Below, one piece after another: positions 52,963 to 61,759 of a stretch of 64,000 nt of DNA (positions within the stretch are counted from its first letter, which is position 1; each line of letters starts with the position of its first letter). The notes under the pieces are model-generated. The model did not search any database. It saw nothing but the letters and a program-made list of their open reading frames with translations, and was not told where the DNA came from. The position numbers were made by a program, and so were the translations under genes. Source of the stretch: Thalassobacillus pellis (GTDB lineage Bacteria; Bacillota; Bacilli; Bacillales; Halobacillaceae); NCBI RefSeq assembly GCF_016908295.1, contig NZ_JAFBDO010000001.1, forward strand, positions 310,001 to 374,000. The letters run 5' to 3'.

Positions 52963-54105
52963 TTACAGCCTTTCCAGCAAAGTAGCAAGGCCAAGTCCGC
53001 CACCTATGCCAAGCGTTGCCAGACCACGTTCTGATTGGTTTCGTTCCAGTTCCCTGACCAGGCGAGCAACCAGAATAGCACCAGAAGCACCGTATGGATG
53101 TCCCAGAGCTAGGGCACCTCCTGATATGTTCACCTTTTCATATGCAATATCTAACTTTTTCACAGAGGCAATAACCTGGGAAGCGAATGCTTCATTAAAT
53201 TCGACGATATCGATATCTTTTTCCTGAATACGCTGCCTTTCGAACAACTTTTTTACAGCAGGTACTGGCCCGGTTCCAAGTAAATTAGGATCAACGCCCG
53301 CCGCAACAGCATCGACAAATCTGGCCAGTGGTTTCAACTTTAGTGCAAGACATTTTTCTAAGCCCATAACCAATACTACAGCTGCTCCGTCATTCATGGG
53401 GCAGGCATTTCCAGCTGTGACTGTCCCACCTTCGCGAAACACGGGAGATAAAAGGGACAGCTTTTCCATCGAAGTATCCGGTCGCGGACATTCATCTTGT
53501 GCTACACCTTCTATAGGCAGGATTTCGCTTTCAAAAACCCCTTCCTGCCGGGCTTTGGTTGTCTTTTGATGGCTTTGGAACGCATAGGCATCCTGCTCTT
53601 CTCGTGTCACCTGGTAAGCTTCTGCAACATTTTCCGCAGCAGCACACATGTCCGGATCTCCGATCGATTCAGGCGAAAACCTTGCCCTTGTAAAAACAGC
53701 AGGTCCATTCTTGTCGAACAAGGAAGAGGGCTTTTCAACCTTCCATGGTGCCCGGCTCGTACTTTCCACTCCCCCTGCAATATAAATTTCCCCAGCTCCA
53801 GCCTGGACAAGACGTGCCGCCTGGTTAATAGCCTCTAAGCCCGAACCACATTGGCGATCGACCGTTACACCTGGGACAGTTATAGGAAGCCCTGCTTCCA
53901 GTGCGGAAAGTCGGGCAATATTTCCGCCTGGGCCAACCACATTGCCAAGAACGACATCGTCTACGGAATGTCCATCAATGTCAAATTCGCGGACTAAGTG
54001 TCTAATTAGCGGAGCGACTAATTTTTCTGGAGGCAGGTGGGCAAACTGTCCTCCGATTTTTCCAATTGCAGTCCGTTTCACCGCTGTGATAACTGCTTCG
54101 TTCAT
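52963..54105 (-). CDS. Thiolase-family protein with Cys-to-Gly change
   Basis: A 380-residue thiolase. The nucleophile is C86 in DRQCGSGLEA, the NEAFA motif and the His in GHPYGASGA (H336) are present. The second catalytic Cys, normally in the C-terminal TLCIGGG motif, is replaced: the sequence reads TLGIGGG with Gly at 366. It may be a thiolase-like Claisen enzyme or a degradative thiolase with altered activity. I use the ATG at 54103-54105, which follows GGGGAAAG and overlaps the ligase stop (ATGA). Confidence 0.85.
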   Translation of the reverse strand: MNEAVITAVKRTAIGKIGGQFAHLPPEKLVAPLIRHLVREFDIDGHSVDDVVLGNVVGPGGNIARLSALEAGLPITVPGVTVDRQCGSGLEAINQAARLVQAGAGEIYIAGGVESTSRAPWKVEKPSSLFDKNGPAVFTRARFSPESIGDPDMCAAAENVAEAYQVTREEQDAYAFQSHQKTTKARQEGVFESEILPIEGVAQDECPRPDTSMEKLSLLSPVFREGGTVTAGNACPMNDGAAVVLVMGLEKCLALKLKPLARFVDAVAAGVDPNLLGTGPVPAVKKLFERQRIQEKDIDIVEFNEAFASQVIASVKKLDIAYEKVNISGGALALGHPYGASGAILVARLVRELERNQSERGLATLGIGGGLGLATLLERL

Positions 54106-55592
54106 CTCACTTTCCCCTGAATTTTCATAGCTTCTACCCACTCCTTCATTTGTTTACGGGCAACTTTCCCGCTGGCAGTATAAAAGAAGTCATCAACGTA
54201 TATCCATTTCTTTGGACACTTGTACCTTGGCAGGTATTTCTTGCAAAGTTGTTCCAGCACCCTCACGGATACGGGGCTTCGCTGCTTATAGACTGCTGTC
54301 ACTTGCTCTCCCCAATATGTATCAGGCAATCCAAGGACAATGACCTCCTCAATTTCGGAGTGCCGGTTGATCACCTGTTCGACTTCTTCCGGGTAAATAT
54401 TAAGTCCGCCACTGATGATCATATTTTTATTCCGACCGATAAGCACCATCTGCCCTTCACTTGATCGGTAAGCGAGATCGCCCACTGTCGCCCATTCCCC
54501 ATCAAAAACTTCTGAGTCTTTTTCAGGAAGATTCTTATATCCGGCAAACGTCCAGGGACTTTTCACATAAATCGTTCCAACCTCATTAATGTCCGCTTCA
54601 TAGCCCTGTTTATTTCTGATCGATATTTCAACCTTGGGGAAAGACTCACCGATTACTCCTTCAGGAATATGAGAATCAGCGGCTCTTTGCACGCTGACGA
54701 AACTTAATTCGGATGCACCATAAAATTCAAAAATAGATGCATTCGGAAACATGCGGGCAGCTTCCTGCTTTGAACGCTTATGCCAACTGGCACCAGAAGA
54801 AATGATGGTATGTAATGATTTCAGCTCATCTTCTTGTTTTATTCTTTTTAGTGCTTCAAACATAGTCGGCACGATATATAAGACCGTAATCGGCTCTTGT
54901 TCTAGCTGACACCACACCTTTTCCGGTTCAAAGGAGTCGCATAAGTGAAGTGTCGCTCCAATGTGAAGCGCTTGAACTGCTGCATATAAAAAATGGGAGT
55001 GGACAAGCGGTCCAGGGACCAACAGATGGTCTTTATCACATAACGAAAATATGCTAGCCCCTTCTGAAAAGCAATCCGCCCAGGAAGCATGAGTCCGCAT
55101 ATAGCCTTTCGGTTTCCCAGTAGTTCCTGAAGTATAGCCGATATAAAATATATCTTCCTTATCAGCTGCAGTTTTTTCGAATCCCTTCAGCTGGTCCTCA
55201 AGAGCAATCAGTTCCAAAAATGATATCGACTTTGCCGTTTGCAGAAAAGGAAAGCGATTAATATATTTCTCGCTGTAGACAACGAGATCTGGTTCAGCAT
55301 CCTTCCAGATATCAAACAATTGTGGCTCCGTCCATTTAGGGTCAAAAGGAATGGCTATAGCGCCCATATCGCTAACCGCTATGAACAGTTTCAGCCAATC
55401 TGGATTGTTTTCAAGCAAAATACCTACTTTGAGACCTTTATATTTTGGAAAAAGATTTGCAATCCGGCGCTGACAGGCAGTTATTTGTTGCTGGAGCTGT
55501 TTATAAGTGAGTTGCTGGTTATCTGCTTGTATCGCTATGCGATCTGGCGTGAAAGCCGCTAATTCATGTATCTGCTCACCGATAATCCCCAT
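54102..55592 (-). CDS. AMP-dependent acyl-CoA synthetase
   Basis: A 496-residue adenylate-forming ligase. The P-loop is YTSGTTGKPKGY, the AMP-binding YGASE and GGLNIYPEEVEQVI motifs are present and the catalytic Lys is near GKVARKQ. It activates a carboxylic acid with CoA; the chain type is unknown. First gene of a five-gene acyl-CoA operon. GAGGGG precedes the ATG. Confidence 0.9.
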   Translation of the reverse strand: MGIIGEQIHELAAFTPDRIAIQADNQQLTYKQLQQQITACQRRIANLFPKYKGLKVGILLENNPDWLKLFIAVSDMGAIAIPFDPKWTEPQLFDIWKDAEPDLVVYSEKYINRFPFLQTAKSISFLELIALEDQLKGFEKTAADKEDIFYIGYTSGTTGKPKGYMRTHASWADCFSEGASIFSLCDKDHLLVPGPLVHSHFLYAAVQALHIGATLHLCDSFEPEKVWCQLEQEPITVLYIVPTMFEALKRIKQEDELKSLHTIISSGASWHKRSKQEAARMFPNASIFEFYGASELSFVSVQRAADSHIPEGVIGESFPKVEISIRNKQGYEADINEVGTIYVKSPWTFAGYKNLPEKDSEVFDGEWATVGDLAYRSSEGQMVLIGRNKNMIISGGLNIYPEEVEQVINRHSEIEEVIVLGLPDTYWGEQVTAVYKQRSPVSVRVLEQLCKKYLPRYKCPKKWIYVDDFFYTASGKVARKQMKEWVEAMKIQGKVR

Positions 55593-55719
55593 TATCGTCC
55601 CCTCACATTCATTTTGTCTGTATTAGGTGGTTCCAATCGATTAAGTATTTCAATGTCGTTAAAAGGGATCATACCTCATCAAAATGAAGATTATTTAAAC
55701 TTAATAACTGTATCATCCG

Positions 55720-56292
55720 CTATGCCGCTTTTGTCTGACCTGCCGGTTTGTCTTTTCCTATCAATGGGTAGACCCGGTTAATTTGGGCAGCAAGCATCGA
55801 CGCAATGACAATTTTAAGAATATCTCCCGGAATATAAATCAGCGCTGTCCAGGCAGCCTTTGATAGCGGAGTATTTGTAATGAAAGAAAGATACGTGACT
55901 CCACACAGATAGACAAACAGTATACCGCCGATAAAGTTAAAAACCATCAAATACCAGACGTTCAAACGATTCCAACATTTTTCTACTAAGTAACCGATGA
56001 TAAAGGCAGCTATCGGGTAACTCAGGATGTATCCTCCAGATGGTCCAAAAAATACTCCCAGCCCTCCCCTTCCTCCGGAAAGAAGTGGTACACCGATGGC
56101 AATCAACAAAATAAAAATGAACAGGCTAAGTGCTCCCCGCTTCGCACCTAAAATAGATCCTGCAAGCATCAGTCCAAGTGTCTGAGCTGTTATCGGGACA
56201 GGAGTAAATGGTGTTACAATCGGCGGAAACAGCCCCAGAGCCCCAATCATTGCTGCAAATAAGGAAGCATAAACCATCGAACGTAATTTCAT
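55720..56292 (-). CDS. bioY: Biotin transporter substrate-binding component BioY
   Basis: A 190-residue membrane protein with about six spans, typical BioY motifs (TPVPITAQTLG, FGPSGGYILSYPIAAF). It is the substrate-specific part of an ECF transporter; the energising module is elsewhere. AGGTG precedes the ATG. A BirA-like box lies 65-95 bases upstream. Confidence 0.92.
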   Translation of the reverse strand: MKLRSMVYASLFAAMIGALGLFPPIVTPFTPVPITAQTLGLMLAGSILGAKRGALSLFIFILLIAIGVPLLSGGRGGLGVFFGPSGGYILSYPIAAFIIGYLVEKCWNRLNVWYLMVFNFIGGILFVYLCGVTYLSFITNTPLSKAAWTALIYIPGDILKIVIASMLAAQINRVYPLIGKDKPAGQTKAA

Positions 56293-56358
56293 TTAGTTAC
56301 ACCTACTTCTAATATGATATGTATTATGATTAGCAGAATAGCGAACTTTGTCTATTTC

Positions 56359-56386
56359 GTCAACCTTAAAATAATATAGTTAACAA
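56359..56386. promoter_or_regulatory. Candidate BirA (biotin) operator upstream of bioY
   Basis: GTCAACCTT (56359-56367) and AGTTAACAA (56378-56386) resemble the half-sites of Firmicute BirA boxes, separated by an A/T-rich ten-base spacer. It is in the right place to repress bioY when biotin is plentiful. The left half has one or two mismatches. Confidence 0.55.
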
Positions 56387-56465
56387 TATATTCACAAACA
56401 TTGTACCCTGATTATTGCTCCGAAAAGAGCTCTTTATAATCTTAAGAAACTGTTGAATTTTATCG

Positions 56466-56618
56466 TTGATTTTCACGAATCGCTTGCCGGCGAATGCTTG
56501 CCGCGGGCACGGCCACAAGCCTTCTTGGTCAAGAAAACCACTTGACCGAGTGGATCTTCGGCTCGCGGTGTTCCCGCAGGCGTCATCGCCTTTCGCTCCT
56601 CTTAGAATCAACCATGAC
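56466..56618. repeat. Dispersed GC-rich palindromic repeat, copy 2
   Basis: Longer copy of the element at 13519-13645 (shares TTCACGAATCGCTTG, GAATGCTTGCCGCGGG and TTCCCGCAGGCGTCA). It has an additional internal inverted repeat, CTTGGTCAAG / CTTGACCGAGTGG. A coding frame through it is an accident. Confidence 0.75.
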
Positions 56619-56872
56619 ATAACAGTATAACGTTATAAATTTAAACATTGACCAATATAAAAGTAGTATTTCCTAACTTGCCCCTACCAGATTAAGAAAA
56701 GCCTAGCCGTGAGATTCTCTTTCATAGAAAAGATCGTTAAGACCTAAAGGGAGGAAGGCGCTGATGGATAACCTCTCCAAAACCCTCCTTTTTTTCTTAT
56801 ACTTGGAACTATAAAATATTCACTACGACGAAAAGCTTCTTTGCACTAATGTATAAAAAACTGCACATAGAC
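56619..56872. other. Intergenic stretch between bioY promoter region and malL terminator
   Basis: No gene seen. A bulged AAAGGGAGG/CCTCCTTT hairpin followed by a plus-strand T-run lies at about 56747-56800 but no plus-strand gene precedes it. The rest is A/T-rich and unassigned. Confidence 0.4.
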
Positions 56873-56914
56873 AAAAAGGTCTGCGTGGAGATAAACTCCA
56901 TACAGACCTTTTTT
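56873..56914. terminator. Terminator of the alpha-glucosidase gene
   Basis: AAAAAGGTCTG..TGGAG (56873-56890) pairs with CTCCATACAGACCTT (56896-56910), flanked by A- and T-runs. It resembles the hairpin at 13815-13854. Confidence 0.85.
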
Positions 56915-56983
56915 AAAGATTACACTTTTTCAGAACCTTCCCTTTATAGCAATGTCTATTTTGAAGCGAAGGTTTATTATATT

Positions 56984-58666
56984 TTATTTTAGTAGATAAG
57001 CACGGGTTTCGTAGGGCTGCAATGTGATAGAATTTATATCTTCCTCTGGATGGACGTAATAATTGTTGATTAATAAATTAACAGTTTCATATTCCACTTC
57101 TTGAGGAAGCTCTACATCTATATTCTCTTCAGCAAAGTTGCTGACTACAAGCAGCTTTTCATCCCCCAACGTGCGTAAATAAGCATAAATTTTCGGATGA
57201 TCACCTAGAAGCAACTGGTAATCTCCGTAGACAATAATATCGTGATTTTTCCTTAACTCAATTAATTTTTGATAGAAATAAAATACGGAATCAGTATCTT
57301 CCAATGCTTGCTTTGCATGGATTGAAGAATAATTCGGGTTGACCGCCAGCCATGGATCGCCATTGGTGAAACCTGCATTGTCACTACCGTTCCACTGCAT
57401 CGGAGTACGGGCATTATCACGAGATTTAACATAAATGGCTTCCATTAGTTCATCTGGATCTGCGCCTTGCTCCACTTTTTCTTTATACATATTCAGGGTT
57501 TCGATGTCCCTGTAATCTTCAATACTCGGAAACTTCACATTGGTCATACCAAGCTCTTCCCCTTGATAAATATAAGGAGTGCCCTTCAGTAAATGAAGCG
57601 TGGCTGCCAGCATTTTTGCCGACACAACGCGATACTCCTCAGAATCGTTACCAAAACGGGAGACGATTCGCGGCTGATCGTGGTTGTTCCAGTACAAACT
57701 GTTCCAGCCGCTTTCTTCAAGCTGATGCTGCCAGCGTGTGAAAATATCTTTCAACTCTACCAGTGACCAAGGTTTCACATCCCATTTACCCCCAAGGCCG
57801 GAATCCAAATCAACATGGTCGAAATTGAACACCATATTCAGTTCATCACGATCTTCCCCAGTATACAATGCCCCTTGCTCTGGTGTGACGCCAGGCATTT
57901 CACCAACGGTCATGACATCGTAACCGGAAAGCACCTGTTCATGCATTTCCTTTAAGTATTCATGAATTTTAGGTCCATTCATAAAATATGGTGCCCCATT
58001 GCCATACCTTTTCCCTGCATCCACTTCTCCATCTGGATAATTTTGGTCTTTGGAAATGAAATTGATGACATCCATCCGAAAACCATCTATTCCTCGATCG
58101 AGCCACCACTTCATCATGTCATAAACCTCAGTCCGGAGTTTTGGATTTTCCCAATTCAGATCAGGCTGCTTTTTTGAAAATAAATGTAAGTAATAATCGT
58201 CTGTTGCTTCGTTGTACTCCCAAGCAGAGCCACTGAAAGCCGCCTCCCAGTTGGTCGGTTCTCTTCCGTCTTTGCCAGGGCGCCAAATATAATAGTCTCT
58301 GTACGGATTTTCTTCGGATTGCTTCGCTTCGACAAACCACTTGTGCTCATCGGAAGTATGATTGACTACTAAATCCATAATCAATTTCATGCCATGACGG
58401 TGGACTTCATCAAGCAGCCGTTCCATATCCTCCATTGTGCCGAATTCATCCATGATACTCTGGTAATCACGAATGTCATATCCATTATCGTCATTAGGAG
58501 AGTCATAAACCGGGGACAGCCAAATCACATCGATCCCCAGCTTTTTCAAGTATCCCAATTTTTCGATGATGCCTGGGATATCACCCACACCGTCATCATT
58601 ACTGTCATTGAAGCTTCTCGGATATATCTGATAAACAACACTTTCTTTCCACCAAGCTCGGTTCAT
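56984..58666 (-). CDS. malL: Alpha-glucosidase / oligo-1,6-glucosidase (GH13)
   Basis: A 560-residue GH13 enzyme. The (beta/alpha)8 barrel motifs are DLVVNHTSDEHKWF, the nucleophile Asp in GIDGFRMDVIN, the acid Glu in TVGEMPG and NHDQPR. It hydrolyses maltose or isomaltose-type oligosaccharides inside the cell. It is the last gene of a SBP-permease-permease-GH13 unit behind a LacI regulator, 33 bases after the MalG-type permease. Confidence 0.9.
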   Translation of the reverse strand: MNRAWWKESVVYQIYPRSFNDSNDDGVGDIPGIIEKLGYLKKLGIDVIWLSPVYDSPNDDNGYDIRDYQSIMDEFGTMEDMERLLDEVHRHGMKLIMDLVVNHTSDEHKWFVEAKQSEENPYRDYYIWRPGKDGREPTNWEAAFSGSAWEYNEATDDYYLHLFSKKQPDLNWENPKLRTEVYDMMKWWLDRGIDGFRMDVINFISKDQNYPDGEVDAGKRYGNGAPYFMNGPKIHEYLKEMHEQVLSGYDVMTVGEMPGVTPEQGALYTGEDRDELNMVFNFDHVDLDSGLGGKWDVKPWSLVELKDIFTRWQHQLEESGWNSLYWNNHDQPRIVSRFGNDSEEYRVVSAKMLAATLHLLKGTPYIYQGEELGMTNVKFPSIEDYRDIETLNMYKEKVEQGADPDELMEAIYVKSRDNARTPMQWNGSDNAGFTNGDPWLAVNPNYSSIHAKQALEDTDSVFYFYQKLIELRKNHDIIVYGDYQLLLGDHPKIYAYLRTLGDEKLLVVSNFAEENIDVELPQEVEYETVNLLINNYYVHPEEDINSITLQPYETRAYLLK

Positions 58667-58699
58667 AATATTCTCCTTCCTTTATCATTTATGAGATTC

Positions 58700-59521
58700 T
58701 TATTTTAGTGACCCTTTCATGACACCACTGATGATCCACTTTTGCGCGAAGATATAGACAAGGACCATCGGAGCTAGTGCCATCAAGTAGGAGGCGAATG
58801 CCAGGTTATAATCCGTACTGAACTGCGACTGGAAGATATATTGGACCAGAGGCAGTGTCGCTGCGTCCCTGTCACTCAATATGACGAGTGGAAGCATAAA
58901 GTCGTTCCAGGCCCATAATGTTGTCAAAATCCCGACTGTGGCATTCATCGGTGTCAATAACGGAAAAATGACACGCCAGAATACCTGCCAGCGGCTCGCA
59001 CCATCAATGATAGCCGCTTCTTCTAGTTCTTTTGGGATTGATTTGATATAACCTACATAAATGAACACGTTAAATGCGAGACCATAGACGACATATAGCA
59101 TAATCAGTCCAGTCAGGTTATCCATTCCCCAGTTGCTTGTCTGTTTGACAATTGGCAGCATGATGATCGGAAATGGAATGAACATGGCACTGACAAAATA
59201 GTAGAATAAGAACTTGTAGAACCGTTTATGCATATTACGGGCAATAGCATAGGCAACAAGGGAATTCGTCAACAGCGTCAAAACAACGACCGAGGCTGTT
59301 ATAATCAGGCTGTTAGTGAAAGCATTGAAAAAGTTGGTAAGCTGGATGGCTTCTGTAAAGTTCTGCCACCGCCACGTTTCAGGTAAAGCAAGCAAATTGC
59401 CTGCCATTTCCTGGGGTGTTTTCAATGCAATCGTAATGGTGAGATATAACGGAAACAAAACAAGCAAGGAGCCGATGATCAACAATATGGTCACTGGCCA
59501 ATTCGTCTTTTTTCCACCCAT
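58700..59521 (-). CDS. Carbohydrate ABC transporter permease (MalG type)
   Basis: A 273-residue protein with six spans and the EAA loop ELEEAAIIDGASRWQVFWRV. It overlaps the preceding permease gene by one base (TAATG). Likely imports malto- or isomalto-oligosaccharides for the GH13 enzyme. Confidence 0.92.
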   Translation of the reverse strand: MGGKKTNWPVTILLIIGSLLVLFPLYLTITIALKTPQEMAGNLLALPETWRWQNFTEAIQLTNFFNAFTNSLIITASVVVLTLLTNSLVAYAIARNMHKRFYKFLFYYFVSAMFIPFPIIMLPIVKQTSNWGMDNLTGLIMLYVVYGLAFNVFIYVGYIKSIPKELEEAAIIDGASRWQVFWRVIFPLLTPMNATVGILTTLWAWNDFMLPLVILSDRDAATLPLVQYIFQSQFSTDYNLAFASYLMALAPMVLVYIFAQKWIISGVMKGSLK

Positions 59522-60384
59522 TATGCCTGCACCTCTCTTTTTTGAAGAATTCGGATCTGAATGATAGAAACAATCAAAATGATGATAAAGTAGATGACAG
59601 CGTTAGCAGATTGATAGGCAAATTCCCCGCCCTGAAAACCGCCACGGTAAATCAGCAAAGAAATCGATTCCGTTGATTGGCCGGGGCCACCGCCTGTCAA
59701 TGCGATGATATGGTCAAATACCATGAGGAAGTTCTTCATGGCCAGAACCATGTTGATCGTGAAAAATGGGGCAATCAACGGGAATGTGATCTTCCAGAAT
59801 TTTTTCCATGGGCCAGCTCCATCGATGCTTGCCGCTTCATAGAGGTCATCCTGTATTGTCACGAGACCTGCCAAGTAAAGAATGGTATTAAAAGCTACTG
59901 CCTGCCACACAGCGACTATCACGATTCCGACCCAAGCAGTGTCCGGATCCCCAAGGATATTTTGGGACAATGCATTCAGGCCGATATTTTCAGCGATGTC
60001 AGGAATGAAGTGCGTAAAGATAAAATTGAAAATATAACCGATTATCAGGATACTCAAGATATTTGGCAGAAAGTAGACCGCCCGGAGCGTTTTCTGAAAC
60101 TTGATTTTCGAATTTAATCCCACGGCAACCATTAGACTGAATATATTTACAAGAATGGTTGAAACGATAGCAAACTTGAAGGTGAAAATATACGCATGCC
60201 AGGCACGGTCATCCTGAAAAACATTCAGGTAATTTTTAAAGCCGACAAAGCTCCATTCACCATATCCTCTCCAATCGGTGAAACTGTAAAAAATCCCTTG
60301 AAGTGCTGGATAGGTGTGAAAGACGAAGAATAGAATAAGGGCCGGGATGGTCATCCAAAAGTATGCACGGTTATTCGATTTCAT
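59521..60384 (-). CDS. Carbohydrate ABC transporter permease (MalF type)
   Basis: A 287-residue protein with six spans and the EAA loop DLYEAASIDGAGPWKKFWKI. I use the ATG at 60382-60384, eight bases after GGAG; a GTG one codon earlier is possible. It is the partner of the MalG-type permease. Confidence 0.92.
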   Translation of the reverse strand: MKSNNRAYFWMTIPALILFFVFHTYPALQGIFYSFTDWRGYGEWSFVGFKNYLNVFQDDRAWHAYIFTFKFAIVSTILVNIFSLMVAVGLNSKIKFQKTLRAVYFLPNILSILIIGYIFNFIFTHFIPDIAENIGLNALSQNILGDPDTAWVGIVIVAVWQAVAFNTILYLAGLVTIQDDLYEAASIDGAGPWKKFWKITFPLIAPFFTINMVLAMKNFLMVFDHIIALTGGGPGQSTESISLLIYRGGFQGGEFAYQSANAVIYFIIILIVSIIQIRILQKREVQA

Positions 60385-60449
60385 CACCTGTTCTCCTTTC
60401 TATAATTAGAAAAAATAGGAGGACACCAGAGCGATGTCCTCATCGATCA

Positions 60450-61688
60450 TTATCTGTTCTGAACTTTCTCCCATTCCTCATCCATATTCTTCAGGAATTC
60501 TTCCTTATTTTTGTTGATCAGAAATTCCTGGATAAGGTTTTGTGCCTGCATACCGGAAGGGTAATAATGATCCGGATAGCTAGTCAGTTTTCCATTTTCA
60601 AAGTTTTCTTTGATACCTGCAAAAACTGGGTCATCCTGGTAAATACCTTTCAAAGCAGAGAAAGCTTTTTGCTCATCAATGTACTGCTGGGCTTGTTCAT
60701 CTTCCATCATATATTTCAGGAAGGTCATAACATCTTCGTTATCGCCTGCTTTTTTGGAGGCTGTAAGAAGAACGTCCACACCAGAAACAAGTTCATTTTT
60801 CGCTGGATCGTTTGTAACAGGCATCGCGAATACGCCAAGATTGATGTCAGGATTAATTTTTTTGATTTCCGGGATAGCCCAGTTACCTTGGAGGTAGTAA
60901 AGGCTTTCACCATTTGCAAAAGCTTTGTTTCCGTCCCCGTAAGCAACGCCAAAATTGTCTTTATGTCCATACTCCAGCAAAGTCAGCATCTTAGTTGCAA
61001 CCTTGTCGTAGTCCTCCTGGAAGGATGCTTTTCCGGCATTTTTCTTCTTCGCGAAGTCCTCACCAGCTACGTTTGCTGCAATCGAGTTCCACGGAATCAT
61101 CCCTGTCCAGGCATCTTTTAGTGTGAAATAAATAGGGGTAATTCCTGCGTTTTTTGCTTTTTCCAAAGTAGCAATGAATTGATCCCATGTCTGCGGTACT
61201 TCAAGTCCCAATTCTTTCATCAGGTCTTTGTTGTAGATGACCGCATTCGCGTTAGTAGCATATGGAAGGCCATACAAGGCATCTTCTTCACTACCAACAA
61301 GGTCATTTACCATTTTCTTATATGCAGGCTGTACTTTTTCAGCCATTTCAGTTCCGGAAAAATCATGCAGCATACCCGCACGGGCTATTTCCCCGTATGT
61401 AGCGTTTCCGCCTATGGACATGATTTCAGGCATATCACCTTTTGTCATTCGAGTTTTCAGTACGGTTTCTGCTTCCGGAGGTGCATTCAGTTCAATGTTG
61501 ATATCCGGGTGCTTTTCCTCAAAGTCCTTGATCAGCTTTTTATAGGTTTCGATGCTTTCCGATTTGTTGGAAAAGACTTCAATCGCATCATCAGAATCTC
61601 CCGAACCTGAACTGCACCCCACAAGTGTTACTGCACTTGCTGCTGCCACCAGGGAAGTAAGCAGCATCTTCTTCGTTTTCTTCAACAT
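60450..61688 (-). CDS. Sugar ABC transporter solute-binding lipoprotein 3
   Basis: A 412-residue lipoprotein with lipobox LVGC-SSGSG (about residue 25) and a MalE-like fold. I use the ATG at 61686-61688 (MLKKTKKMLL); an upstream ATG overlaps the ribosome site AAAGGA. It is the first gene of the permease-GH13 unit and lies under a LacI-type operator. Not closely similar to the two binding proteins at 29.6-35.9 kb. Confidence 0.9.
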   Translation of the reverse strand: MLKKTKKMLLTSLVAAASAVTLVGCSSGSGDSDDAIEVFSNKSESIETYKKLIKDFEEKHPDINIELNAPPEAETVLKTRMTKGDMPEIMSIGGNATYGEIARAGMLHDFSGTEMAEKVQPAYKKMVNDLVGSEEDALYGLPYATNANAVIYNKDLMKELGLEVPQTWDQFIATLEKAKNAGITPIYFTLKDAWTGMIPWNSIAANVAGEDFAKKKNAGKASFQEDYDKVATKMLTLLEYGHKDNFGVAYGDGNKAFANGESLYYLQGNWAIPEIKKINPDINLGVFAMPVTNDPAKNELVSGVDVLLTASKKAGDNEDVMTFLKYMMEDEQAQQYIDEQKAFSALKGIYQDDPVFAGIKENFENGKLTSYPDHYYPSGMQAQNLIQEFLINKNKEEFLKNMDEEWEKVQNR

Positions 61689-61724
61689 AAAATCCATCCT
61701 TTCTTTAATTCTGCATACGAAGGG

Positions 61725-61746
61725 AACGTAAACGTTTTCGTAAACA
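61725..61746. promoter_or_regulatory. Operator (LacI/cre type) upstream of solute-binding protein 3
   Basis: ACGTAAACGTTTTCGTAAAC; the TAAACGTTT core matches the site at 62788-62799. It lies about 40-60 bases upstream of the binding-protein start. Confidence 0.7.
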
Positions 61747-61759
61747 GATAAAAAAATAT

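Noticed and set aside
56366-56620. 84-codon frame upstream of bioY
   Set aside because: It runs through the dispersed repeat and the BirA-like box; no ribosome site.
56747-56800. Terminator-like hairpin with T-run on the plus strand
   Set aside because: No plus-strand gene precedes it, the stem is bulged; kept only as a note in the intergenic entry.
60363-61121. 252-codon plus-strand frame opposite solute-binding protein 3
   Set aside because: Antisense to a clear lipoprotein gene, without ribosome site or recognisable domain.
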